Positions 1 to 10,082 of a stretch of 29,117 nucleotides of DNA are shown here, one piece after another. The translations under genes and the position numbers were made by a program. The stretch lies in the NCBI GenBank assembly GCA_002179805.1, contig NAVB01001763.1:1-29117 (forward strand), read 5' to 3'. The notes below the pieces were generated by a model, which searched no databases, was not told the origin of the DNA, and saw only the letters and a program-made list of their open reading frames with translations. The stretch is from Acanthamoeba lenticulata (lineage: Eukaryota; Discosea; Longamoebia; Acanthamoebidae). Positions within the stretch are counted from its first letter, which is position 1. Each line of letters opens with the position of its first letter.

Positions 1-15
1 GATGTGATGTGCTGG

Positions 16-105
16 CTGTGCTGTGCTGTGCTGTGCTGTGCTGTGCTGTGCTGTGCTGTGCTGTGCTGTGCTGTGCTGTGCTGTGCTGTGCTGTGCTGTG
101 CTGTG
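16..105. repeat. (CTGTG)18 pentanucleotide repeat
   Basis: Eighteen perfect copies of CTGTG run without interruption and end directly in a CAG 3' splice site at 106-108. The repeat contains no AG, so the first AG met is the presumed acceptor. It probably forms the tail of an intron in the gene whose last exon starts at 109. Confidence 0.9.
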
Positions 106-108
106 CAG

Positions 109-396
109 ATGCGCGTGGTCAAGCTCGATCGTGAGGCCTACACAGTGTACATGGCGGAGCGGCTCAAGCAGAAGCAGGGCACCGCCGCCATGCGCGTGCG
201 CGAGCAGGATCGTGCGGGCGCGGCCTGGTGCGGCCCGCGGACCGGCGTGGTCCGGTCTACGCCGGCGAGGCCGCCACTCTCGTCGACGGATGCGCCACCA
301 CCAACAAGGCCTGCAGCCTCCCCGGCCGGACAACGCGGTGTACAGCTCAGCGCGGCGCAAGTCGAGCAGGAGTTGGACATGGACTGGGAGCTATGA
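109..396 (+). CDS. 3' terminal exon of an unidentified gene (5' part outside the window)
   Basis: An open frame enters from the repeat-bearing intron and ends at TGA 394-396. The first part is charged and probably helical (arginine, lysine and glutamate rich), followed by a proline/alanine/serine-rich stretch and an acidic end, DMDWEL. No family is recognised. The acceptor CTGTGCAG before 109 is chosen because translation upstream gives only the low-complexity Cys-Ala-Val-Leu-Cys reading of the pentamer repeat. The phase of entry cannot be verified because the upstream exon is missing. Confidence 0.5.
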   Translation: MRVVKLDREAYTVYMAERLKQKQGTAAMRVREQDRAGAAWCGPRTGVVRSTPARPPLSSTDAPPPTRPAASPAGQRGVQLSAAQVEQELDMDWEL

Positions 397-774
397 GGCT
401 CCTTGGGTACGCAAGTCAAGGTGTTGCAGGCGAGATGTGGTTGCTGAAAGAAACCACCCACACAAGGGTTGTCTTTGCGTATGCTGTGAAGTAAAGAATG
501 CTGAAAAATTGTTGATAAGTTCGAAACTAATTCGAAACAACGCCATTCCCGCCGAAACCTTGTCCTTGCTGCGCCTTGAGATCTGGTGACCCCCCCATTT
601 GGTTGCAGCGTTCACCCTGCTACGTCGATCGCATACGTGCCATGTACGCTCTTTTTACCTTCTTGCATCTTTTGCCATTTGCATCTACTCACATCTATCC
701 ACAAACGATTTCATGATACATCGATGACTTGTGCAGCTCTACAACGTTGTTTTCATCCTGGCCAACAAGTAGCA
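397..774. other. Intergenic region
   Basis: About 380 bases between the TGA of the partial gene and the ATG of the RING-H2 gene. It is less GC-rich than the flanking exons. I see no clear TATA box, RNA gene or conserved ORF. An in-frame extension of the downstream gene to 586 is open, but its sequence is not coding-like. Confidence 0.5.
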
Positions 775-3700
775 ATGAGTTACGCTGAGGGCTGGCTGGA
801 CGAGCTTGTGCAACGCGAGCAAAGTGGCGCCCCACCTCGCCGAACAGCTGCATCATCGGGCAGGGCCGCGAGCCCGCCTGCCTCGACTCGGCCGGCGGGT
901 CGCGCCTCGCCTGGTGCCTCGCGCCCGCCTCGCCATGCCCGCAGGGCCGCTGCGAGCCGTGCGCCTTCGCAGGGCTCGGCCGGCTGCACGCCAACCCAAA
1001 CTGTGCGCTCGCCTTCGCCCGCTGCGGCCGCCGCCGGGGCCGCAGCCCTGGCGCGCCACCAGCAAGCGGCGGGCAACGCCGGGTCGTGGCCGCCGGTGGC
1101 GCCGGCGCAACCGGAGGACGGTCCCGACTTTGTCTTCCAGCCAGACCCCGACATCGCCGACTTTGTGCTGCTGGATACCGACCTCGCACCCACGCCCGTC
1201 GCACCACCGGCTGGTGGTGGCGACGTCGGCCCCGGCGCGCCGGACACCGCCGCCGACGAGTTGCTCGCGCGGCTGCTGCAGCAAGAGGAGGAGGAAATGC
1301 TCATTGGGCTGAACGATGAGGACCCGATGGCCACGACGGCGGCCACGACGGGCCTCGCAAGGCCGCCCAAGGAGCTCGACCCGGACCTCTACGCGCCGGC
1401 CACCTACACTGCCGACGGCGCCGCGGCCGCCGGCCTGCCTCCGCCGCTGGTCCCGGCGCTGCCGCCGCGGCCGGCCTACGCCACGTACGCGCAGGAGGAC
1501 GACACGCTGCTGGAGGCCTACCGCGACCTTAACCGCCGACGCGGCCTTGACGACAGGGACGACAACGACGGCTCGGGCCTGCTCACCTTCTTGCCTCCTT
1601 CGCCATCGTCGTCCTCCAAGGCCAGGCGTGGTGTACCTCCGTCGCGCGCGGGGCAGCCCGCGAGGCAGGTCGCCCAGGAGGAGTGCGGCGACCTTGACGC
1701 CGTCGACGAGCTCGACCTCAGCAATCTCGACCGCTACAGCCTCCGGTATTCTTTTCCTTTTAGTCCTTTTTTTGAATTTTCATGATTAATTTCTTATTTA
1801 TTTATTTATTTGTTTTTTACAGGGTGCTGCAGGAGTACTGTAGGCTGGAGAACGTGGCCGTGCATGGCTCGACCAAGCAGTACGTGTGTTGTGCGCCCGC
1901 TGAGAGGCCTCAAGAGGGCAGTCGTTGACTTGAAGGTTGGTTTGGTGGGGTGTGTACACAGGGACTACATTAACGCCATTCAGGCCTACAACGACGACAT
2001 GATGGACGAGAACGACGAGGACGAGCTTTCCATTAGCGAACTCGTCGAGCGGACGCAGCTGGAAGACCTTGCCGTCGAGGACGAGGACGAGCGGCGCCGC
2101 AGGCTGGCGCGCGAGGAAGCCGACATTCTCCGTTTGCTGCCGCCGCCACCGACGACGGCGACCGTGACGACGTCGCGAGGTCGCGCCTCCCGGCCAGTCA
2201 TCATCCTCGATGACGAGAGCGAAAGCGAAAGCGAAAGTGAAAGCGACAAAGAGAGCGAAATCGAAGGGTTGAGCACCGCTCGCGCCCCACCTTCAGCCGG
2301 CCAGGCGAAGGGCTCATGGGAGCTGACCGACGACGAGATGCGAGCTCTGGGCCTGTTGTCCTCGGCAGGCCCGGAGAGCGCGGTCATCATTGGCGATCGC
2401 GATGATGAAGATGAAGATGATGAAGACGATGATGATCGCCACAACCCGTTCTACCCGCACCCGCTCGGGGCTGCGCCGCCTCTGCCCTCACGGCGGCAGC
2501 GGCACATGTTTGACGTGCCGACGCCCGCGGTGGTGAACGCCCCAACGTTGTCGGAGGACGAGGAGCTCGAGCGCGCCATCCGCGAGTCCATGCTCGAGCA
2601 CCAGAGGCGCCAGCCCCAGCCCCAGCCCCAGCCTGGCCATGTCGCAACGGCCGGCGGGACCGGCGACGCGGCGGCCATGAGCGACGAGGAATTGGCTCGG
2701 CACGACCACGCCCTCTTTCTCCTCCTCTGCCTGCTGGACTCGCACGCCCAGGGTCTAACATGGGACTGGCCACACGCATGGCGCAGGGCGCTCCAGGAGG
2801 AGCTGGACCGGAGCATGTCCGACGAGCGCATCGCCCGAGAGCTCCAGCGCCAGATCGAGCGCGAGGGTGCGGAGATCGCCGCTGTTGCTGTTGCGAAGGA
2901 GGAGGAAGAGGAGGTGACTGATAATGGTTGGATGTGTGACGAATGGGGCAGAGGCCGAGGTCAACAACAGGACGACGAGACCAGTGGGCGACACGACGGC
3001 TATCCTGATGAGCATGGCCGAGCGCAACCGCGAGCTACGCGAGCAGACCGAGGCCCTCCGCAACTCGCTGCTGCTGCGGCAGCCGCCAACGGCCGCCGCC
3101 AACCGCCGTGGATCTGCTGCGGCACGCGGCGTGAACGAACCGGCGGCGGCCACTTCGTCGTCCTACTTTCGGCGCAACTTTGTCGAAGTCCAGCCACAAG
3201 CATCCCGCACGTTTGGGGCAAGAGAGCAAGATGATGACGATGATCGCCGCAGTACCCTCCTCCTCGCCGCTGCGGCCGCGGCCGCGGCCACGGGCGGCGA
3301 GCCCTCGGCGGTTACGCACAACCGACGGCGGATGCCGTCTCGTCACCGCCACCGCGACCTGCTGTTGGACGGCGCCGCCGACCTCGACAACATGTCCTAC
3401 GAGGTACGCATACATGCGCCGCGTCGTTGACGACGACCTGTTGTTGACCGTGGGACGGTGCACCAGCAATTGCTGGCGCTCGGAGAGCGCATGGGCGAGG
3501 CCAAGGCCAAGGGCGCATCGCAGACGACGATCACCTCCACCACGCAGACCTACCGCTATCGCAAGCCCACGTCGGCCTCGGCCGACAGTGACAACGCCAA
3601 GTACACGACACCACAACAGTGCCGCACGAAAACGATGGCTCACCTTTCTCTTCTTCTTCTTCTTCTTGTGTTGGGGGATTGAATGGCCAGGTGCTCGGTG

Positions 3701-3850
3701 TGCATGGACGACTTTGCTGAGGGGGATGAAGTGCGGATGCTGCCGTGCATTCATGCCTACCACCGGGCCTGCATCGACCAGTGGCTCGTCAAGAAGGCCG
3801 CCTGCCCCGTTTGCCAGCGCCCTCTCGAGGAGGAGGAGGAGAGCTCCTGA
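775..3850 (+). CDS. RING-H2 E3 ubiquitin ligase with ubiquitin-interacting motifs
   Basis: Predicted 878-residue protein. Exons: 775-1745, 1823-1879, 1962-2699, 2787-2913, 2954-3403, 3467-3600, 3691-3850. The N-terminal 350 residues are Ala/Pro/Arg rich and disordered. A Ser-Glu repeat and acidic tracts follow, then a good ubiquitin-interacting motif near residue 540 (EDEELERAIRESM) and a weaker one near 583. The C-terminus is a complete C3H2C3 RING: C827, C830, C845, H847, H850, C853, C864, C867. RING-H2 domains recruit E2 enzymes, so the likely role is ubiquitin transfer to substrates that already carry ubiquitin; the substrate is unknown. The start at 775 is the first ATG before coding-like sequence; ATG 724 is in frame and possible. 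The 1880, 2700 and 2914 introns are the least certain, and the 2700-2786 intron needs a GC donor. Confidence 0.8.
2213..2264 (+). repeat. GAAAGC-type hexamer repeat coding Ser-Glu dipeptides
   Basis: Imperfect GAAAGC/GAGAGC units encode an alternating Ser-Glu run inside the acidic part of the RING-H2 protein. The pattern is typical of a disordered, phosphorylatable segment. Confidence 0.7.
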
Positions 3851-4171
3851 GAGAACATAACATCATGTAAACTCTGAAGACGATGGTCGTGTTGGCCTGG
3901 ATGACCAGTTTTACAAGAAGACAAGTTTTTCAGGTATTTGTCAAGTCGGAGGTAAGAGGAAGTCCCGAGCTCCACTACTTCTAGGCGTGCTCGACGGCGC
4001 TGGTGTCTAAAGACGTCCTCGGGCTTGGTCCGCGGCACGGCCAGCATACTGTCGACACTTAAGTCTCCGGTGAAAACACAGCTTTTTTGGCCGCACAGGC
4101 ACACACGCTTGATTACACAAGGCGAAGGAGAGACATAGAGTGAATCACATCTGCAAACCTGCACCTTGACC
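3851..4171. other. Intergenic region
   Basis: About 320 bases between the TGA of the RING-H2 gene and the ATG at 4172. I see no TATA box, RNA gene or convincing ORF. A long minus-strand frame crosses it but shows no family signal. Confidence 0.5.
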
Positions 4172-6051
4172 ATGTTGCGAACTCTGTGCCGCAGCGCGAA
4201 TCGACTGACACCCGCGTCCTCGGGTCCGCGATCTTGCGCCTCGCCACTCCGCCTGGTCCACACGTCGCCCCCTTCCTCTTGCCCAAAGTCGACTTTGGTA
4301 CCAAGCAAGCCCCCTCCCACGCACGGGCGCGTTGTCTGGTGCATAACGACAACTCGAGCCACACGGAGGTTTTTCATCGTCTTTCCTAACGAGCTCCACC
4401 AGGCCGGCGAGGGTCCCGCAGTCTCGAGTCGAGCGCCACATGAGACCGCGCCCCTTGCCACCAGCAGCAGCAGCACGCAAGCGGGCGACGGTGCGTTCCC
4501 CTGCCTGTGTCCACGCGAGTGGCGGCCGTTGGGCTGACAAACAAGTTGCGTGTGCGCCACAGCTGTGCCGGGTAGCCAACAACAACAACAGCAACAGGAG
4601 ACGCAGCAGAAGCAACTCAACACGCGCGAGCTGCGGCGGGAGCGAAGACGAGAGCTGCTGGAAGCCGCCAAGCATGACCTGGAGTGGCGCATTTTCAACA
4701 CCTTGCACCGCAAACCACACGAGCAGCAAGCCACTCCCGCGGCCATGGAGCCACCCGCCACGGCTGCTTCTGGTGCCGCGGCCGCTGATGAACCGTCGCC
4801 GCCGTCAGAGGCGGTGGCCACGACGGCCGAGGCCGACGGCGACAACACGGCAGCCGAGGGCGAGACAACGCGCAAGAGGGAGGACCTCGGGCGACGCATC
4901 ATGCGCCGGCGGCTGCGGCGAGCCTCACGCGCGGTGACCAGAGACCCGCGCCTGCCCGTACGCTTCTTTCTACTTTTTTCATCCATTTATTATTTTTTAT
5001 TTAATTGTTGTCCATAATTCAAATTTATTGTAAATTTTTCATCTGCTCGCCGCAGGAAAATGTGTGGAGCGCGTTCAAGCGATACGAGGTGCTGCTGGCC
5101 AAGCCCTCGCGCTCGCTGACCGACGTGCAGAAGGCGGTGGACGACTGGTACGAGAAGCTGCCCTTCCGCTCCAACTTCAAGGCCGAGCTCGACATGTCCA
5201 AGGCCACCCACACGTTCGTGCCCTTCTGGCACTTTGCCTGCAACACCGATTGCCAGTACCAGGTACCTGCCCGCCATGTCTCCCTTCGGAGCACACTCCG
5301 GGACCGCTCGAGCCCTGACGCACACACGCACGCGCCGTACACACGCGCGCACACACAGGGCCGGGCGCGGATCGGCAGGCGATTCACGGCCAAGTACGGC
5401 GAGAAGGTGACCGGCACGCTGTCGACGGCGTTTCCGGTGTTTGTGTGCGCCGAGGAAGCCACGCCGCGGCGCAAGCCCTTCCTGGCCGAGATCGACGACC
5501 TCAAGTGGCACGAGCTCGGCGGCCGAGCCGAGCGGCTCGTGTCGCTCACGGCGGCGCACGCGGGCGACGACGCGCTCAAGGCCACGCTCGACGCCCACCT
5601 CCAGCCGGGCGACCGCCTCGAGGACGTCGGCGTGCAGCCGCAGGACGCCTGGGCCAAGGAGGGCCGCAAGCGGCTCGAGGAGGTCGAGGAGGACATGAGC
5701 AAGCGGGCCATCATCGAGGCCGAGGAGGCCCGGGGCATCCTCCGGCCGCGACAAGACGCCCGCGGCGACATGGCCGAGGAGTGGGAGGTCGACCTGGCCT
5801 ACGTGACGCGCACCGACCAGGAGCGGGAGCAGGGCATGGGCCGGGTGAGCCTCGTCCTCGTCCCCGTCTACGAGCTGCACTACCGATACCGCGGCTTCGA
5901 CTACCACTTGTGCGTGCGCGACGGGGACGACCCCCGGGCGGGCCCGCCGCGACTCGAGGGCACGCGGCCCTACTCGTATGCCAAGATCTCGTGGGTGGGC
6001 CTGGCTGGCCTCGGTGTGGGCTTTGCCTCTTATTGGCTCATCACGCATTGA
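4172..6051 (+). CDS. Unidentified protein with mitochondrial-type presequence and C-terminal membrane anchor
   Basis: Predicted 537 residues. Exons: 4172-4490, 4563-4957, 5056-5262, 5359-6051. The first 35 residues are rich in Arg, Ser and Leu with no acidic residue (MLRTLCRSANRL), as in mitochondrial presequences. A Gln/Arg-rich helix and an Ala/Glu-rich disordered region follow. The conserved-looking part begins at ENVWSAFKRY in the third exon. It contains FVPFWHF and, near the end, VPVYELHYRYRGFDYH, an aromatic beta pattern. The last 22 residues form a single hydrophobic segment ending at TH, consistent with a tail anchor. I do not recognise the family. The intron 5263-5358 is 96 bases and has no in-frame stop, so a retained form would still be open. 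Location in mitochondria is inference. Confidence 0.7.
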
Positions 6052-6348
6052 GCTCTTCGCACACAAAGATGATCATCTTGATTGAAATGTGGCTGTGATC
6101 TGTGCTTGACCTCGATTGTTTTTCTTTCACACGACCCAAGAAGCTGCTGCGACCTGAATTCGTTCGCCAATTGAAGTGCACTGTCCCAGATTATTACGTA
6201 TTCACAGGTACGCTCACCAGATGAAACTCATTTTGCCGCCGCCTCCTTGCACCAGAAGTTGCCGTTTGTAGTCGAAGCAGCCTAATTCTTTGTTCGGTGT
6301 CTGTGTTTATTAACATTAAAATCTACAACAAAAATTCAATTCATCAAG
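6052..6348. other. Intergenic region
   Basis: Nearly 300 bases of mixed, partly AT-rich sequence between TGA 6049-6051 and ATG 6349. The last 60 bases before the ATG are strongly AT-rich. No RNA gene or clear core promoter motif is seen. Confidence 0.5.
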
Positions 6349-9148
6349 ATGAACGTGGTGATCCCGTCATCGGTGCCGCAGGCCACATTAAGCATGGAAC
6401 TCAATAAGCGCTCCTCGTCGCCCAAACAGCGCATCACCGGCGGTGGTGGTGCAAGCAAGAAGAACAAGAATGGTGGTAGCCCTTCGCCACCCACCTTCAA
6501 GGCCTCAGCGGCGACTGTCAAGGCCACGACGACACCAGCCTCGCCTACCCTCTCGCCCGCGCCATGCTACGTCACATCAATCAAGCCTTCGAAAGGCGCC
6601 AAGCACTCCTCAAAATCTTCTCTGCCTTCTTCCACGTTATCATCAGCGTCTTCTTCATCTCCCGCCACACAGAAACAGAAAAAGAAGAAGGCCGCAGCCA
6701 AGGCCGCGGCCAACGTGGCGGCCTCGCATGCCAAGGCGGCCAAGGACCTGGTATTCGACTCCACCACGCTGGGCGTGCTCGACCCGGCCTATGCCTCGCG
6801 TGTGTGGCGAGAGGGGTTCATTTCTGCCCGTGGCTGGGATCACTTGCGTACCGGCTACCGCTACACTGGCGTCGACCACAGCTTCTGTGGCAACCGCTTC
6901 CTCTACCTCTGGTGGAACTTTGTCGTCGAGCGCTTCGTGCCGCTCTGGGTCGCGTACGTGCCGCCTCTTCACCTCCTACATGAATGCGACTACATGGAGA
7001 GCAGTGCTTTAACGTCGTTTCCTTCTTTCAGCCCAAACCTCCTCACGTTGCTCGGGTTTATGTGCAACTTTGGAGCCTACCTGCTGAGTGTACGCCGTTC
7101 CTCCTCCTTCTCCTTGTACTGCTACGCGTGCGTCGTCCACAAATAGCTGATATGGACGAGCTGGGCTGGTGGTGGGGCTGAGGCAGGCCTACAGCACCGA
7201 TAACATGCAAGGCGCAGCTTCGCCCTTTGTGTGGGCCTTCCTCGGCATCTCCATCTTTGCCTACCAGGTACATCACCCGCCCTTGCCCCACCGAATAAAT
7301 TAATTGTTTGAAATTATTATTATGAATAAGACAAATTTAAACAATTAATATTTATGGAAATTCGGCGGGTTGGTATGTGTTAAAATTGTCCGTTCTTTTT
7401 GGTTGGACAGACGTTCGACAGCATCGACGGGCGGCAGGCGAGGCGAACAAACACGGCCTCTCCGCTGGGCGAGCTGTTCGACCACGGTACGCCGCATGTC
7501 CTTCTTTCCCTCTCCCTCCGCCCGCGATACGCATGATGATCCTCACTTTGCGCCACGGTGCTCCAGTGTGTGACTCGGCCATCTGCATCGTACGTCGTCT
7601 CTCTTTTTTCTTTTTCTTTTTTTCTTTTTTTCTGAGGCCGTGACAAGGTGTACTGACCAGCCTTTCTGTCTCTTTCTCCCTCTTCCCGCAGATGTTCGTG
7701 TTGAATGTCGCCTGCATGACGCAGTTGGGCCCCGTGTGGACGTGGATCCTCTGCTGGGCCATTCTCACGCCCTTTTATCTCTGCCACTGGGAGGAGTGCG
7801 TTCTTCGTTTCCCTCCTCGCCTCGCTTTCATTTTTGCTTTTTCGTTTTCGTTCTTTCGCGGGCGAATCAACCTGACCGGCCGAACATTGACGACGGCAGG
7901 TATTATACCGGCATCCTCGAGATGGGCGAGTTCAATGGGCCCGTGGAGGCCCAGCTCTTCGGCATGAGCGCGTGCTTCTTCACCGCTATTGCCAGTTACG
8001 ATCCCTCTACTCCCCTCCTGGCGCGCACATCGCGCTAACAATGCGCCAAACCAAAAAACAAAAACAAAAACTAAAACAAAAAACTAAAACAAAAAACAAA
8101 AACAAAAACAAAACACAGCCTACTACGACCCCATGTTCTGGACGCGGGATGCTGTCTACGGCTTCAAGCGCTCAGAGTGCTTCATCCTCTTCTTCTACTC
8201 CATGGTCGTGCCGACGGTCTGCACTCAGTACGTCGCGTGCATCAACAGTTGGCGGCCGTGGTGATCAATCAATCATGGTTTACCAACGGAGTCGCGATTG
8301 GGCGTGTCCAGCGTGTACAAGGTGGCCCGGAGCCTGCGCGACGTGCGGGGCATGGCCAAGGCCGTGGCGCAGCTCTTCCCGCTCTTCTGGCTGGGCGTTA
8401 TGGTGCGGACACTTGCTCCGTTCTCCCGCCGCTACGTCCCGCAGTGCGCTCACCGCGCACGCCCGTGTCGTTTGTTGGGCGCCCCAACCGACGCGCAGGG
8501 GACGCTGTGGATGTGGGCGGCGATGCCCGTCTACATGACGCACCCGCACACGTTCGTCCTGGCCGTCGGCGCCGCCTTTGCCTACATCACCGTACGGCGC
8601 CTCCACCCTGGGCCATCTGGTCCTTGGGCGTGCGTGTGTGCGTGTGTGCGATGGGATGTTGTGGTGTGTCTGACATGATACGACACGCAATGCGCTCGCC
8701 AGTCGCGACTGATCGTGCAGCGCATGTGCCATGAGCCGATCCGACCGTTCTACACCATCATGGTGCCCGTCGCCTTCGGCGCCTTGAACTCGCTTCTTCC
8801 CGTCCTCTCGCGTGGGGCGATGTACGCGCGCTGCACCCCCCCCCTTGGAGGCTTCTTGGCATTCCTTTGTTTTGTTGTTGTTGCTTTGACCAAAGCTGAC
8901 CACAACGTTGCTCACCACATGTGTTGGTGTGCAGCACGCCACTGGTCGACGAGGAGCGCATGGTGGCTCTCTTCTTCGTGTTTGCCGTGGGCAGCTTCCT
9001 GTTCCTGTGCTACTCGCTCACGCATCAGCTCTGTCGGTACCTCAAGATTCGGGCCTTCAGCATTCCCTACCCCGTGGCCTCGTCCTCCGGTGCCAAGCTG
9101 GCTGCCGCGCGGCCCTCGGGCGCCAGTAGCAAGCCCACGTCCTTGTAG
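6349..9148 (+). CDS. Choline/ethanolamine phosphotransferase (CDP-alcohol phosphatidyltransferase family)
   Basis: Transfers phosphocholine or phosphoethanolamine from the CDP-alcohol to diacylglycerol, the last step of the Kennedy pathway, in the ER/Golgi membrane. Predicted 555 residues, 12 exons: 6349-6953, 7032-7089, 7187-7267, 7411-7486, 7567-7589, 7692-7795, 7900-7994, 8119-8227, 8312-8402, 8499-8591, 8703-8821, 8935-9148. The catalytic motif D-G-x2-A-R-x8-G-x3-D-x3-D is complete: D254, G255, A258, R259, G268, D272, D276. It is preceded by the family segment [11 protein letters not shown] and followed by several hydrophobic helices. Exon 5 is only 23 bases and carries the last catalytic Asp. 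The first 140 residues form a Ser/Lys/Ala-rich extension unlike the usual short N-terminus. Choline versus ethanolamine preference cannot be read from sequence. Confidence 0.9.
8041..8117 (+). repeat. A-rich (AAAAC-like) tract in an intron
   Basis: Imperfect AAAAC/AAAACT units fill the 3' half of the intron 7995-8118 up to the CACAG acceptor. There is no pyrimidine tract, unlike most introns in this window. Confidence 0.8.
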
Positions 9149-9189
9149 ACAGGATCAACGACCCGCTGCGTGTGGTCGCCGTGATTTAA

Positions 9190-9195
9190 AATAAA
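9190..9195 (+). terminator. Polyadenylation signal AATAAA
   Basis: A canonical AATAAA lies about 40 bases after the phosphotransferase stop codon and is the likely cleavage signal for that transcript. Confidence 0.55.
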
Positions 9196-9577
9196 GCGGA
9201 TGTGAAAAAATGCTGTTAAGCAACTTGTTGCAACGCTTCCTCGCCTGTGGCTCGCCTTGTTCCCTTTCCGCACGAGCCTTTTCCAGCGTTCGGAGCAGGA
9301 AAAGACGAAGGAGACCAGGAGGAATGGGAAAGGGGCACAATGGTGCGCCCAATGACTGCGTTTTAACTGAGTCTCCGCGGTGCATATGCCCCTTTTTGGC
9401 GTTAGTGTGTCCCCCGATGAACGGGATTGGTCGTCGATTTAAGGTGGCCCTGCGCACACAGGGGGCTTTCGACGGAATACCCCTGCTCCACGAAGCCGGT
9501 GAGGGCCATCTCCGCAGCTTTGAAAAGGTACCTACCCCACATCGGCAACCACCTGCTTGACACCTGGTGCGTCACCG
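9196..9577. other. Intergenic and promoter region
   Basis: Sequence between the phosphotransferase 3' end and the TATA box at 9578. A forward frame 9210-9560 is open but shows no coding-like composition or family. It is best read as upstream regulatory sequence of the small gene at 9673. Confidence 0.4.
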
Positions 9578-9584
9578 TATAAAG
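9578..9584 (+). promoter_or_regulatory. TATA box (TATAAAG)
   Basis: A good TATA element lies 95 bases upstream of ATG 9673. With a start site about 30 bases downstream it would leave a 5' leader of about 60 bases. It is one of two clear TATA boxes seen in the window. Confidence 0.6.
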
Positions 9585-9672
9585 CAGGAAGAGCTTTCTC
9601 TCTTGTCGCGCAACAAACCACAGCATCGCCACAAACCACAACACTGCCAGCTAGCTGCACTGCCCGGCCACT

Positions 9673-10072
9673 ATGAACACCCTCCGCCACCCCGCCGTCA
9701 ACAACACTGCCGTCTCTGCCGACGTCAACCCGCTCGTTCTGGACAAGTGGCAGACGCAGGCGCAGCAGGAAGAGCGGCCTTGGCACGACAACCGAGCGCG
9801 GCTGGCCCAGAACGAGGGGGCCCGTGTCAAGAGCAAGCAGGCCCTTGCCATTTTGCCCTTCCTCGCAAGAACCTCGCGTCCTCGCCGTCAACCAGCCGAG
9901 CGCCGAGCTTGAGATTGGACAAGGCCGTCTCCGCCAAGAAGAACACAACAACCATATTGTGGCCCAGCAGAGAGCTGCTGGCGCTCACCCCACAAAATAT
10001 TCAAAAAAAAAAACTTTTATTATTTTCTCTCATGCTTTATTCGCCATTGCCGCAACAAAACCTGCGCTGTAG
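9673..10072 (+). CDS. Possible small unidentified gene
   Basis: The start MNTLRHPAVNNT follows a TATA box. The first exon reads as a polar, Gln/Arg-rich helix. Unspliced it would stop at 9910-9912 (79 residues). A 46-base intron 9820-9865 (donor GTGTCA, acceptor CGCAAG after a pyrimidine stretch) would instead join it to a frame beginning PRVLAVNQPSAELEIG and ending at the TAG 10070-10072. The spliced product looks more protein-like up to the A-rich tract near 10005. The end lies only 10 bases from the next ATG, so the true 3' end is unclear. No family recognised. Confidence 0.35.
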
Positions 10073-10082
10073 CACAACACAA

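Noticed and set aside
3757..4986. 409-residue minus-strand ORF
   Set aside because: It spans the RING exon, an intergenic region and the presequence exon in antisense. Composition is a GC artefact with no domain.
6232..6239. E2F half-site TTTGCCGC before the phosphotransferase
   Set aside because: Only an 8-base match, not palindromic and over 100 bases from the ATG; expected by chance.
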